From Stichopus chloronotus (lineage: Eukaryota; Echinodermata; Holothuroidea; Aspidochirotida; Stichopodidae): a stretch of DNA of 64,000 nt. This document shows, piece by piece, positions 57,701-62,935 of this stretch. Below the pieces are notes generated by a model. It made no database searches. It was not told where the DNA came from and was given only the letters and a program-made list of their open reading frames with translations. Every line of letters starts with the position of its first letter. The first letter of the stretch is position 1. Position numbers and translations under genes: made by a program. The stretch is taken from NCBI GenBank assembly GCA_021234535.1, contig CM037846.1, positions 18,803,814 to 18,867,813 on the forward strand. The letters are read 5' to 3'.

Positions 57701-58749
57701 CAAAAAATAAGACAAACCTGAGAAGGACAGCGCTGCAGTCCGACATTGCATTTCCTCCTGTGCATGCAACATTAGTTTCCACATTGACTTCAAAGACATC
57801 AGTTTCGGGGTCAGAGGCAAAATTGTAGATTTGTGCACCCTGCAATCTGAGGAGCGGTTCTTTCGGATGCCTCAGAACAAAATTTGCCAACAAAGAACAT
57901 TCTTTTGGTAAACTGTTGTTGCCTAAATGTGGCAAGAATGAAAATCAAGCATTAGTCAGAACGATCAGCAGTATTCACCTTTGAAATGACAGCTGTGTAA
58001 ACTATACATATATTTTAAACTGCACTAGCAATTTAATCGGTCTCAACTATCTTTTCCAATTTTCAGTTTCCGCTTAAATGGTATTATGTATTGTTTACTG
58101 GAAACAAATGAAGCACTGAGCATGACTATAACAGATCTTGTTTTCAACCAAATTGTTAGATTCCAAGCAAAATGGAGATGAATACAAGAGGGTATTCTAA
58201 ATTCATGAAAATTTGCACAAGTAACAGAAATCTATAGAAATGAGAGTTAACAACTACCACAGAACCATCTCTAGAGAAAATTGTCAACCTACAATATCAT
58301 AACATTCCAACACAGTCCTAACAACATGGAATGTCATTACTATCATTAAAGTGATTGCTTGCATAGGGGAAAAATTAAAAACATTGAAATCCTACGTCCA
58401 AACCTTTAGTATGTCTCTTAATTGAGCCATTCACACAATTTGGAAAAGAAACCGAGTTCAGGTGGTTAACTCTGCCACATGATTTCAAATTGTTCTAACA
58501 TAATGACAAAAAGAGCAAAAACAGTAAAGGAGCACAATGTTATGGTTGACGGTTTTCATTTAACTCAACCATGCCCTTCTCTGAACAAGCCAAGAAGTGA
58601 ATTAGCTGATCACTGACAGACTATGAGGCAATCTGTTAGTAGGTTTAATGTTGATGTTTACAACCCTATTTTTTCAGTGTCCCTTAAAAAATGTGCAAAC
58701 TAACCAAAGTTTGAGGCGAAGTTGTTCACTCCATCACTTGGGAAAATTT
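459..58749 (-). CDS. Gel-forming mucin / VWF / SCO-spondin-like multidomain secreted protein (30 exons chained, both ends missing)
   Basis: Thirty minus-strand exons were chained by GT-AG sites and phase; every junction keeps frame, giving 4,272 coding nt. Domains in order, numbered from the first codon seen: D1 VWD ~1-190, C8 ~205-280, TIL ~283-345; D2 VWD ~365-525, C8 ~560-649, TIL ~650-715; D' TIL ~749-815; D3 VWD ~840-985, C8 ~1010-1105, TIL ~1107-1170; LDLa ~1215-1250; Cys-rich pieces to 1310; then Thr/Ser-rich mini-exons. Family knowledge: D1-D2-D'-D3 assemblies drive disulfide multimerisation of secreted mucins and VWF, and SCO-spondin carries LDLa modules after D3. A PTS tract favours a mucin; the LDLa favours an SCO-spondin or otogelin relative. 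No signal peptide, D1 start or C-terminus is visible. The class is secure, the orthology is not. Confidence 0.85.
1123..1164 (-). CDS. Exon 29: mini-exon P3, copy A
   Basis: This is the copy-A counterpart of 7640-7681, peptide GHQEFVATVMSSQPG. It is 42 nt with phase 1-1, and splice sites are retained. Confidence 0.55.
4984..5037 (-). CDS. Exon 28: PTS mini-exon P2, copy A
   Basis: This is the copy-A counterpart of 11506-11559 (54 nt, phase 1-1). It reads EETTEGSTTNRG where copy B has EGGTTNRG, one Ser/Gly change. Splice sites are unchanged. Confidence 0.63.
5464..5511 (-). CDS. Exon 27: PTS mini-exon P1, copy A
   Basis: This is the copy-A counterpart of 11986-12033, with the same exon sequence, phase and splice sites. 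It lies in the downstream unit of the 5.7-kb tandem duplication. Confidence 0.6.
6505..7288. repeat. ~145-bp tandem repeat array with CA tract and hairpin tail
   Basis: About four and a half units share gtatgacatcagtcacagtt, ttctggagatat and tgacctttgacct. The array closes with a CA-rich tract (7218-7243) and gattccttgcc...ggcaatgaatc, a near-perfect inverted repeat. It separates the two copies of the duplication. Confidence 0.9.
7640..7681 (-). CDS. Exon 26: mini-exon P3, copy B
   Basis: The exon is 42 nt, phase 1-1, peptide GHQEFVATAISSQPG. Acceptor ttttatgtttcag, donor G|gtaagt. It is less Thr-rich than P1 and P2. It differs from copy A in the AIS versus VMS triplet, and both copies stay open. 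Confidence 0.55.
11506..11559 (-). CDS. Exon 25: PTS mini-exon P2, copy B
   Basis: The exon is 54 nt, phase 1-1, peptide AFSTTVTEETTEGGTTNRG with the first Ala and last Gly split by introns. It matches P4 (459-512) in length and pattern (STT..EETTE..TT), so P2 and P4 look like duplicated exons. Acceptor gtttttcacag, donor G|gtaatt. Confidence 0.65.
11986..12033 (-). CDS. Exon 24: PTS mini-exon P1, copy B
   Basis: The exon is 48 nt, phase 1-1, peptide SSTTASPTTEATTSTG. Thr and Ser make up ten of the sixteen residues, as expected for O-glycosylated mucin sequence. Acceptor tcctcattaag, donor G|gtttgt. The second copy at 5464-5511 keeps both splice sites. Confidence 0.62.
13375..13720. repeat. 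Degenerate copies of the ~145-bp repeat
   Basis: Phrases such as agatattgtgttacaaggtt, gacctcagatgacctttgac and cctgagatattg recur with many changes. No coding potential is seen in 13026-14003 apart from the exon that starts at 14004. Confidence 0.7.
14004..14064 (-). CDS. Exon 23: last Cys-rich exon before the PTS region
   Basis: The exon is 61 nt, phase 0 to 1, peptide GMVLDLHEDCADKCCECVEK. The acceptor has a strong pyrimidine tract (gtttttctttttcag) and the donor is A|gtaagc. GxVxxxxxxCxxxCCxC is a VWC-like tail. It leaves at phase 1, matching the run of phase 1-1 mini-exons that follows. Confidence 0.82.
14240..15910. repeat. Large imperfect inverted repeat, left arm
   Basis: Read as reverse complement, this stretch aligns with 16640-18310 over about 1.65 kb with substitutions and small indels. 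Paired landmarks include tgttcacagtgtac / gtacactgtgaaca, ttttaagacattttga / tcaaaatgtcttaaaa, and the segment around ggcctatgggt. It lies in the intron between exons 22 and 23. Confidence 0.88.
15911..16375. repeat. ~100-bp diverged tandem repeats in the inverted-repeat spacer
   Basis: About five units share cagttacctagatacccaag, atctggctgaca, caaagtat and ccatacattcag. They form the centre of the large inverted repeat. Confidence 0.75.
16640..18310. repeat. Large imperfect inverted repeat, right arm
   Basis: This is the partner of 14240-15910. A further partial copy of its outer part (16375-16620, with gataacatgaaacccc and gtgaatgtatactgtaaaca) lies in the spacer in the same orientation as this arm. 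Confidence 0.88.
18311..21539. other. Intron sequence, nothing recognised
   Basis: This stretch is AT-rich, with only short open frames, no domain signal and no exon in a compatible phase. It is part of the intron between exons 22 and 23. Confidence 0.6.
21540..21638 (-). CDS. Exon 22: short VWC-like Cys-rich exon
   Basis: The exon is 99 nt, phase 0 to 0. It reads DGSTWLGSLPCIQCSC, then GTTKCMKTCNLVCGQ. A W followed by CxxCxC, and a CxxxCxxxC at the end, resemble half of a VWC-type module. Acceptor attttcttttag, donor CAG|gtaagt. Confidence 0.85.
22550..22800. repeat. ~30-bp minisatellite
   Basis: Diverged units of the form agatctatgttagccattga agt recur about eight times in the intron between exons 21 and 22. 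Confidence 0.8.
23992..24152 (-). CDS. Exon 21: LDL-receptor class A module
   Basis: The exon is 161 nt, phase 1 to 0. After EEETACVCESGYLSC it encodes CDLCTRCFSEEELCDGVP followed by QCLDGKDEEFC. The CDGxxxCxDGxDEExC ending is the calcium-binding signature of LDLa repeats. LDLa modules directly after D3 are known from SCO-spondin. Only one copy is present here. The exon ends CRFNDEIKQ, donor CAA|gtaagt. Confidence 0.92.
24401..24600. mobile_element. Partial TTAA-flanked inverted-repeat element (MITE)
   Basis: It begins at TTAA|agggaaatagggtgttt (24397-24417) and matches the reverse complement of 53380-53559 through tgatgcatcttc and ttcacccaaac. The rest of this copy is lost or replaced near the insertion of the element at 24614. 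Confidence 0.7.
25370..25870. repeat. Diverged ~180-bp internal repeats of the transposon
   Basis: Three related units share gatttgagaaagt, aacagctctat, gttcctcagttattt and caaacatgc-like words. They lie in the core of the TA-flanked element and show no coding signature. Confidence 0.6.
25999..26026. repeat. Perfect 12-bp-arm palindrome
   Basis: gccctatgccat and atggcatagggc are exact reverse complements separated by gtat. The hairpin lies inside the TA-flanked transposon. Confidence 0.9.
27068..27120 (-). CDS. Exon 20: 53-nt E-module exon after D3
   Basis: The exon is 53 nt, phase 2 to 1, peptide HCLPGGKYECFGSTCSE. Acceptor ctttacttcttag and donor A|gtaagt. The leading T completes Cys from exon 19 and the final A completes Met of exon 21. 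Its length and phases repeat those of exon 13. Confidence 0.88.
28008..28245 (-). CDS. Exon 19: D3 TIL domain
   Basis: The exon is 238 nt, phase 1 to 2. It reads LQCEEGKVYTECGSSCESAC through CVEGCFCPPGQVEYQGQC, then REICPCSVEG and GDVFIKDCQS-TG|. It is a complete TIL domain on a single exon, unlike D1 and D2 where the TIL is split by an intron. Confidence 0.95.
28411..28567 (-). CDS. Exon 18: D3 C8 domain, C-terminal part
   Basis: The exon is 157 nt, phase 0 to 1. It begins VEPDKYYTDCVMDTCACE and continues NCDCLCTAIAAYTKQC to IKWRSDGTCG. The CxCxC cluster followed by xAIAAYxxxC...WR is closest to the D3 C8 of VWF and gel-forming mucins. Confidence 0.95.
29021..29195. mobile_element. Foldback MITE-like inverted repeat
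   Basis: Arms of about 70 bp (29021-29093 and 29127-29195) pair through ttttgagtctctg / cagagactcaaaa, cgtctc / gagacg and agccaaat / atttggct, with a loop of about 33 bp. It is intronic, between exons 17 and 18. Confidence 0.8.
29196..31135. other. Intron sequence, nothing recognised
   Basis: No exon, RNA gene or clear repeat was found between the foldback element and the 62/54-bp minisatellite. Confidence 0.55.
31136..31920. repeat. 62/54-bp minisatellite with higher-order structure
   Basis: Thirteen units begin attctgggtttgtcaacaac. Nine are 62 bp and four are 54 bp, the short type lacking tgttatca-type bases before gacatat. Variant marks (atatg, gattag, gtatg) recur in the same order, showing a six-unit block of about 356 bp repeated twice. 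Confidence 0.95.
32443..32741 (-). CDS. Exon 17: end of D3 VWD and start of D3 C8
   Basis: The exon is 299 nt, phase 1 to 0. It reads ITLKWDGGTSLYLSL, then GKVCGLCGNFNGQSTDDF with an intact CGLC motif and Ca-binding GNFNGxxxDDF, then FGHSWRV, and the C8 opening NPCDVNPERKKWAEFSC to FSQCHNS. It is the best-preserved VWD of the protein. Confidence 0.95.
33715..33785. repeat. CT microsatellite
   Basis: About 70 bp of uninterrupted ct repeat. On the transcribed strand it is a GA tract starting about 50 nt after the donor of exon 16. Confidence 0.97.
33834..34094 (-). CDS. Exon 16: D3 VWD, middle
   Basis: The exon is 261 nt, phase 1 to 1. It starts DCRYVLAEDDCG, passes FKIIVENVPCGAGGAACTKA, and ends IYQVIETTI-G|. 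Its donor G|gtgagt lies only about 50 nt from a long GA/CT microsatellite in the following intron. Confidence 0.94.
34342..34454 (-). CDS. Exon 15: start of D3 VWD
   Basis: The exon is 113 nt, phase 2 to 1. It reads SCTEDGWTCESKPCVKTC followed by RAWGDPHYHTFDGKLYDFQ, the canonical VWD opening. The donor G|gttggt is less standard but matches the phase of exon 16 (QG|DCRYVLAEDDC). Confidence 0.94.
35444..35687 (-). CDS. Exon 14: D' TIL domain
   Basis: The exon is 244 nt, phase 1 to 2. It encodes a whole TIL: TDKCQNGQVWSEC...HKVC..., an acidic insert CSDDDDTETCDEGCACP, and GDQCVHVEECKC, then SYEQDCRM-TG|. It sits between the D2 and D3 assemblies without its own VWD or C8, which is the D' position of VWF and gel-forming mucins. 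Confidence 0.93.
36186..36440. repeat. 36-bp minisatellite
   Basis: About seven units of the type ggtgaaatcaaatgtcacat + gccaacaatactgaca occur in the intron between exons 13 and 14. The 36-bp period keeps one plus-strand frame open, but nothing else supports coding. Confidence 0.9.
37070..37345. repeat. Degenerate ~145-bp repeat units
   Basis: Words such as gacctctgacc, caaaatcaatggg, tgagatattgtg and gatgacctttgg show two decayed units immediately downstream (in gene direction) of exon 13. Confidence 0.7.
37409..37461 (-). CDS. Exon 13: 53-nt E-module exon before D'
   Basis: The exon is 53 nt, phase 2 to 1, peptide ECAGGTWLCNDDECAPG. Flanks are tttgtttttcag and G|gtaatt. It is the same length and phase as exon 20, which follows the D3 TIL, so the two are probably homologous modules. 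Confidence 0.88.
37770..39290. repeat. Composite repeat: head, ~145-bp array, CA tract, hairpin tail
   Basis: It opens with aagccaaaaggctttgtgat, runs through about nine tandem units (gtatgacatcagtcacagtt, gagatattgtgtttacaagg, gtgacctcaaatgacctttg), then a CA-rich tract (39208-39245), then catagattccttctgccttc + ggcaaggaatc, which can fold into a hairpin. Confidence 0.88.
39522..39631 (-). CDS. Exon 12: D2 TIL domain, second half
   Basis: The exon is 110 nt, phase 0 to 2. It reads VIDGRTGKCVDPAACPCEYK and ends ATRENQCGY-TG|, where T from the next exon completes Cys. It parallels exon 6. The acceptor tract is aatttaattttag, donor gtaatc. Confidence 0.9.
39826..40025. repeat. Three ~67-bp tandem units
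   Basis: Each unit contains cagagaatacta, cccaacacc, cctcc and caggggaaattaaaaa-like words followed by ctta. Located between exons 11 and 12. Confidence 0.88.
40265..40398 (-). CDS. Exon 11: D2 TIL domain, first half
   Basis: The exon is 134 nt, phase 1 to 0. It reads GSFCQAGMEWRIDCGTTHLY through FMKDCIDGCFCFGDK, donor AAG|gtatgg. The CxxGMxWxxCGTT...C...C.DGCFC arrangement is a TIL half-domain, parallel to exon 5 of D1. Confidence 0.9.
41484..42197. repeat. 357-bp tandem duplication
   Basis: Two nearly identical copies start at 41484 and 41841 (tgcaacacaggtaaaattac) and end in the caaaaagaatcccagccgaa segment. Each contains the repeat head agccaagaggtttagtaatt + ccttgcc. Confidence 0.93.
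42198..42380. repeat. CA tract and hairpin tail of the composite repeat
   Basis: A CA-rich tract (42277-42325) is followed by gattccttgcctgcctttgg + caaggaatc, with an 11-bp stem (gattccttgcc / ggcaaggaatc). This is the third tail of this family in the window. Confidence 0.85.
42493..42667 (-). CDS. Exon 10: D2 C8 domain, main part
   Basis: The exon is 175 nt, phase 0 to 1. It reads ECAKVISPSIYHDQCLKDV, then a short Cys pair, then SLYARECALHGYNVDW and DSTQCG. Cysteine spacing and the YARECALxGYxVDW segment match C8 domains (usual form YAxxCxxxGxxVxWR). Confidence 0.93.
43615..44340. repeat. Diverged head copies of the composite repeat
   Basis: Words such as acaagaggccaagggctctg + tcattccttgc (43621-43651) and cccaagggcactatagttcc + ttgc (43951-43975) resemble the heads at 37775 and 41510. 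No tail follows. No exon is seen in 42668-45927. Confidence 0.55.
45928..46152 (-). CDS. Exon 9: end of D2 VWD and start of D2 C8
   Basis: The exon is 225 nt, phase 0 to 0. It begins VTGVCGNFNDDDQDDFFTA, the Ca-binding GNFNxxxxDDF segment. The CxxC motif reads TGVC, so the first cysteine is lost. Then FLESWEVKTDGIGC closes the VWD and HAENMCSALTSNAFK opens C8. The intron side of its acceptor carries a duplicated copy of this exon edge (see findings). Confidence 0.94.
46141..46256. repeat. Short tandem duplication across the exon 9 acceptor
   Basis: Two copies of about 56 bp share acaccagtcac, taaagaaaggaaacaa, aaggttggtaaca and aaagatgtgta. The exon-proximal copy keeps the AG acceptor; in the other the matching bases read ATG instead of AGG on the minus strand. 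Confidence 0.9.
46461..46650 (-). CDS. Exon 8: D2 VWD, middle
   Basis: The exon is 190 nt, phase 2 to 0. AG|A restores Arg and gives RVSKNKAVSINGLAVRLP, the strand pair typical of VWD domains, then HFVQFTTDFGLEILVSIELS. It ends at KDMQNM with donor ATG|gtaagt. Open reading continues into the intron in this frame, but the donor and the next exon fix the true end. Confidence 0.92.
46763..47041 (-). CDS. Exon 7: E module and start of D2 VWD
   Basis: The exon is 279 nt, phase 2 to 2. It opens TCEGGKWSCTTEKCPGEC (the short Cys module after TIL) and goes directly into VWD: TVFGSGMFKSFDGKWF, RQCAYTLV, then a stretch to YDRTKF. FKSFDGK replaces the usual HYxTFDGK. In D' and D3 the equivalent E module sits on its own 53-nt exon; here it is fused to the VWD exon. 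Confidence 0.93.
47601..47891. mobile_element. hAT-like MITE remnant
   Basis: The left end cagggatgaccaccaggcct + aatgcggcc and the right end (reverse complement cagggtctgccaacctttt) resemble hAT-type termini as I know them. No clear 8-bp target duplication was found and no transposase is present. Confidence 0.4.
48265..48373 (-). CDS. Exon 6: D1 TIL domain, second half
   Basis: The exon is 109 nt, phase 1 to 2. It reads FYFDGNTCVAAEHCPC and ends IIDLSCNQ-TG|, the split codon becoming Cys at the next exon. CVxxEHCPC is the diagnostic close of a TIL domain. Donor gtatgt. Confidence 0.92.
48374..49974. other. Intron between exons 5 and 6, nothing recognised
   Basis: AT-rich sequence without repeats I could identify and without further exons of compatible phase. 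Confidence 0.55.
49975..50097 (-). CDS. Exon 5: D1 TIL domain, first half
   Basis: The exon is 123 nt, phase 1 to 1. The C|CT junction gives Pro and the reading DFC-PYACPQSMVFKECGSC, then CESVGYENECSSKCFPGCVC and a final PEG. The pattern CPxxMxFxxCGSxC...C...C.PGCxCPEG is the trypsin-inhibitor-like cysteine-rich fold that follows C8 in D assemblies. Confidence 0.92.
50351..50803 (-). CDS. Exon 4: end of D1 VWD and D1 C8 domain
   Basis: This is the largest exon (453 nt, phase 1 to 1). It starts MSVFYNGKHTVVVHL, reaches the VWD end at AVSGLCGSMTFDS, then a linker with a PPPLPLPEPC proline run, then a C8 domain from CQSEDMRTKAEEIC to LEDWRSPDFC. Where the VWD family usually has CGLC, this domain has SGLC, so the first cysteine of the CxxC pair is Ser. 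An EEEE run lies inside the C8. Confidence 0.92.
50804..53019. other. Intron between exons 3 and 4, nothing recognised
   Basis: No exon or repeat was recognised. A T-rich open stretch at 51010-51228 is compositional. Confidence 0.55.
53020..53162 (-). CDS. Exon 3: D1 VWD domain, middle
   Basis: The exon is 143 nt, phase 2 to phase 1. The peptide begins ILDVDIELRPGKC and continues with beta-strand-like segments (VEITVFPS, KIFKQGLFIVVQAYN). Acceptor ttattttag and donor G|gtaagt are clean. It fits the middle of a VWD domain before the Ca-binding GNFN-type segment. Confidence 0.85.
53214..53559. mobile_element. TTAA-flanked MITE
   Basis: The 346-bp element is bounded by TTAA on both sides (53210-53213 and 53560-53563). 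Its ends agggaaatagggtgttt and aaacgccctatttccct are inverted repeats with one mismatch. TTAA duplication is typical of piggyBac-class elements; no transposase is present. A second, partial copy is at 24401. Confidence 0.82.
53564..57001. other. Intron between exons 2 and 3, nothing recognised
   Basis: No exon was found. A short stretch at 55950-56075 is enriched in gtaat/attac words. No RNA gene was seen. Confidence 0.5.
57002..57136. repeat. Three ~50-bp tandem units
   Basis: Units share aaagacatgctccctccatt, atgtcagctactgtg and cccttgtaaag-like words. Intronic. Confidence 0.8.
57718..57922 (-). CDS. Exon 2: D1 VWD domain, N-terminal part
   Basis: The exon is 205 nt, entering at phase 1 and leaving at phase 2 (AG| then A completes Arg). 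It contains KECSLLANFVL and a stretch ending MSDCSAVLLR. Cysteine spacing and alternating hydrophobics fit the first half of a VWD domain. The usual CxxWGDPHYxTFDG opening is absent here and must lie upstream or have diverged. Confidence 0.75.
58705..58749 (-). CDS. Exon 1 of those seen: short exon at the D1 side
   Basis: This 45-nt exon has phase 1 at both ends. The acceptor is tttctctacag and the donor is G|gttagt. It reads IFPSDGVNNFASNFG and joins in frame to the next exon. The FPSDG...NF pattern may be a diverged form of the segment after the VWD strand that normally reads TFDG. Short length makes it the weakest of the D-domain exons. Confidence 0.55.
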
Positions 58750-60984
58750 CTGTAGAGAAATCAATAAAAGAAAGAACTGCCAATATGAAACAACATTGAA
58801 CTTGTGATTATCATAATCACAATCGTAATTATTATCATAATCAAGACTTCGCCCACAAAACTCTTCAATGCACTGATAGGAGCAGACCCTCTAGACATAG
58901 TCATCACACATATTCATTTACATAGAGTAAGCCAAACACAATGAAGTTTTTTACGATGTCGTTGCATCAGACTGCATCTTACTGCCTGACACCCCTGCCC
59001 CTTCCACCGCTTTCACACAATCTGTATGGTAATTACATTTACATGTATCAAACCTAGTGGTATTAAGAGTCAATTATTTCACAATACTTAAAAGCTGTAT
59101 TGCATCACCCTAAGCTATATTTTTACCTCCCTGAAAGGAAAATTCTCAACTGGTTCTAAGTTACAGTACTCTTAGATTGCCAGCAAATTCGAAAGATGCA
59201 GAGCAGCTCGTATTACACAGCGTACACAGGGATCCATTGTTTTGATTACACATGTGGAGGAACGTAAGACAGGCTGAGGGAGGGACTAGAGGTAGGTGGT
59301 TGGGAGAATTGAAACTGTCTGGGGTGATGCATTACAGCCTTTAAAGAGAAACATGAAGAAAAGTTAACATAGTATTTATCACAATTCATTGCACCTGTGG
59401 CGGTTTGCCCTCCCCACAAGTTGTTTCAAAAGTTTGCTACCCAGCTACAAATGAGCTATTGAATTGAGGCTAGTTGGACACACCACTTGTAATTATGTTT
59501 CAGTGCTGAGTCAACATCACTGAAAAGAATGGATCATAAAATAATGTAAAAAAAATAAGAAATTATGTACTCATAAATCTAGCAGACCATGTACTAATAC
59601 ACAGCTGTACTATGTGTTATTTCTGGAGTGTATATAGCATCCTGAACATCTTCATTTTGATGTGACATTTAAAATAATGCAAGTACATGAAAAGCTGATC
59701 GTGCAAACAGCTAAATAGGCACTATACATTATGACACAGGCTAAGACAGGCACCAGGAATTAACTTATCTCCATCCCAGGATATGTCACTCTACTTAACA
59801 AATAATTTAGGTTGCCTGTAATTCAGGCCCACTGCATTAGCAAGGGCGTCAATCCTGAGAGGGATGGTGGACATGTCCCTTCTCCACTTTTTTGAGATGG
59901 GGGACATGCCGCAAAATGTCTACATCCCACTTTTTGGTCAAAGAAAAATAACATGTCCCAATAATCCTACATTTACGTAAGATCTAAAGAGAGGAATAAA
60001 CTGTGGCATTTTGAAGAGGTATTATGAACGGACTGTTGCATGAAATGCTCAAACATACTGTAATGTACATTGTAACAAACATGTTACAACACAGTAACTT
60101 TGGTTCATTAGACCATGAAATCTCCCTTTCTGAAAATTCAACTATTTTCAGTTCCATGTTGTATGGGTTAGTACTCTCCCAGTCACAGAGCTTATGTTAG
60201 GTGCAATGCAAACTGAGTGGAATGATAAGCAGATGTGAATCAGCAGAAAAGAAGGAAAGGTATCTTAAAGTTAGTGATGGTATGCCTACATTCACTTTAT
60301 TAACTCAACCACCCCCACCCCTCCCCACCCCCCACCCAAAAACAGTGTTCTAGGAGTATAGAAGAGGCATACTTCTTGTATCATCACAATTCTCAGCCTA
60401 TCTGATAAACCATTTTTCAAAAACCATTTTTTTTTTCTCATTTCTTGAGAAACTGCAGACATGAGATCCCTATTTCAAGACTGCAGGGTATATGAAATTC
60501 TTAGCACTGTGGAACATCCCGGAAGTGCCATCTCTGGCCATCTCAAGCGCTAAATGTCAATCAAAAAATTTTCTTATATACTCCACTTCGATAGTCTGCC
60601 AGCACTCATGACCCCAAGTTTTTTTTCATTCTGCCTCACCTGCTCCCCTCCATCAGCACCAACATGGAAAAAACTGGTTCCATCCCCTGCCCCCACTTTT
60701 GAAAAGCACCTCTGAGTGACAAGTTATCTAGATGGTGTATCAATACAATAGCTAGTCAGCCTTGTAATGAAATACATTTAACTAATCACATAATAAACAA
60801 ACTTCCGTGCATCAATTGAACTATACTGCAGGTGCTAGCACAAAATTTGATACAACATTAGGAAATTTAAGGAGTAAAGGATCAAGTTTCTCATCCATGT
60901 CAACATGATTTTTTTCAAACTGCATGGAATTTTTAACAAGAGTTATCAAGTAGAATTTTTAACCCAAAATTTCTTGTCCCAACC
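58750..60984. other. Upstream sequence where the start of D1 is expected, no exon found
   Basis: I searched the minus strand for a VWD opening (WGxxHYxTFDG-like) or a signal peptide exon and found neither. It holds a pyrimidine/CA-poor mix with a C-rich tract at 60308-60345. Confidence 0.5.
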
Positions 60985-61365
60985 TTGGAAATAAGCTCTC
61001 CTCAGTCTCATTGCTCACTCATTGATACAATGATGCATAGTTTGCTGTGTTGTCAACAGCTACTGTCAGGTAGCGACCATTTAAATGTCGTCATAGACAA
61101 TCGTGGTTCTACAATTGGTCAACAATATCACGTGACCATCTACCCAGGGAAGCCACGAGGTGAAACATCAGCCACGAGGCCCGCACTGGCTATTCTCTCT
61201 TCGAACTGTAAATATCTCTCTCCATGTACCCTATGTAGGAGGACTGTGTCTTCCTTTTTAACTATACACGCCTTTCTCTCTGATTTGAATCATCTCTGTC
61301 AACTTAATTCATTAAATTCATGTGCCAGTCAAATCACTAACAAATGGAACTCTGATCGATCATAA
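60985..61365 (+). other. Open reading frame of unknown nature
   Basis: A 126-codon plus-strand frame starts at ATG 60985. I recognise no domain, signal peptide or repeat in it. It sits just upstream of a decayed retrotransposon on the same strand, and might be part of that insertion or chance. Cysteine and leucine content is high, with no clear motif. Confidence 0.15.
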
Positions 61366-61544
61366 AATCAAAGGAAACCTTTTGGTCTCTGTGGATTTTC
61401 TGTTCTCTCGCTCTGTGTTATAAGTTGTGTTCTAAGCTATACCTTTAACAGGAACTTCTGCGTCGTCAACGAATGAAACATCCGTCGCTGGGGCAGTAAC
61501 ACCAAGGCTGAAAACCCCTAAAACCCCCATTCTAATACAAACCT

Positions 61545-62935
61545 AACATACCCCAATTTTTAAGAAGGGAGATAAGTCACAGCCTTGTAGTTACAGGCCT
61601 GTCAGTTTCACTAATGTGGTTTTTTAGGTCATGAAATCTATTGTTAAAAAGTGTATGGTTTGTTTCTTCAGTAGTTATACATTAATCAGAATGTCTCAAC
61701 AAAGCTTTTGTCAGAAAAGGTCTCACCAATATTTTGGAGTTCATGGAAGATGTTACTAGGTCATTGGATAGGGAGAAGTATGTTGATGTTGTTTTTTCTG
61801 GATTTTCAGAAAGCTTTTGATAAGGTTCCCCACCAATGTCTTTTGCTTAAATTAAAGAGAATGGGCATCTGCAGTAATTTTCTGACCTGGATTCTGAATT
61901 GGCTATGTGACAGGGAACAAAGGGTGGTTTTAAATGTGTTGGTTGTGCTTCTTCTTGGCAGGGTTACTAGTCTGGTCCCCCGCGGGTCTGTGTTGGGTCC
62001 TCTCCTGTTTATTGCTTTCATTAATGACATTGATGCAGATATTGTGTGTAGAGCCAAGAAGTTTGCTGATGACACTAAACTGTATTCAGAGGTCTTCTCT
62101 GGGGGTGATTTAAATAGTTTTCAGAAGGATTTAAACATGGATTTTGCTTGGTCTCAGGAGAGGCAAATGCTGTTCAATATTGATAAATGCATGGTAATGC
62201 ATATTGGCAATAATAATCCTAGGTATTCTTACACTTTGAATGGACAGTCACTGCAAGAGGTTTCTTTTGAAAGGGACTTAGGTGTCTACATAGATTCTTC
62301 TTTGCAGCCAGCTAAGCAGTGTGTTGAAGCCACTAAAAGAGCGAATAGGATTTTAGGCATACAGGTTATTAAGAGAAATTTTAGCTTCCTTAAGCAAGAC
62401 ATTGTTGTTGAGCTCTATAGAGCAGTTGGTAAGGCCTCACTTAGAGTATGCTGTTCAAGCTTGCAACCCATATTTTTCTAAAGATAAGGAGTTACTTGAG
62501 AAAGTCCAGTGCATGGATACTAGATTGATTATAGTGCCTTGCAAGGGTGTTCCCTATAAGTGTAGGTTACAGCACATCTCTTCAATCTCACTTCACTTGA
62601 GCTGAGAAGATTACGTGGAGATTTGGTACAAGTCAGTTTACAAGATCATTCATGGTTTTGATAATTTATCACTTTCTGATTTTTTGGAGTTTGCAAATAA
62701 TAAAATTACATGAATTCATTGTCTTAAACTCCAGAAGGTTCAAAGTAGGATCAATATTCATTGTTACTTTTTTTCTCTGAGGGTAAAGAATGAGTGGCAT
62801 GGGTTGCCTGAGGATGCACTGACGTCAAGAAGTGTTAACAGGTTTAAGAATGCACTGGACAAGTACTTTAATCTTTGTGACCAGTTTTCTGTTTGGGTGT
62901 CTTTTTTTCTTCAGGGTCTTTGACGGGGACTAAAT
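61545..62935 (+). pseudogene. Decayed non-LTR retrotransposon (reverse transcriptase fragment)
   Basis: RT motifs appear in order across interrupted frames: PIFKKGDKSQPCSYRPVSF (from about 61550), FLDFQKAFDKVPHQCLL (motif A), PRGSVLGPLLFIAFINDI (motif B), KFADDTKLY (motif C), then VRPHLEYAVQACNPYFSK and finally NEWHGLPEDAL with NRFKNALDKYFN. This is the RT layout of CR1/L2/Jockey-type LINEs. The longest intact frame is 61708-62481; a stop or frameshift separates the upstream and downstream parts, and no endonuclease is seen, so it is a 5'-truncated dead copy. It lies antisense to the mucin-like gene. Confidence 0.9.
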
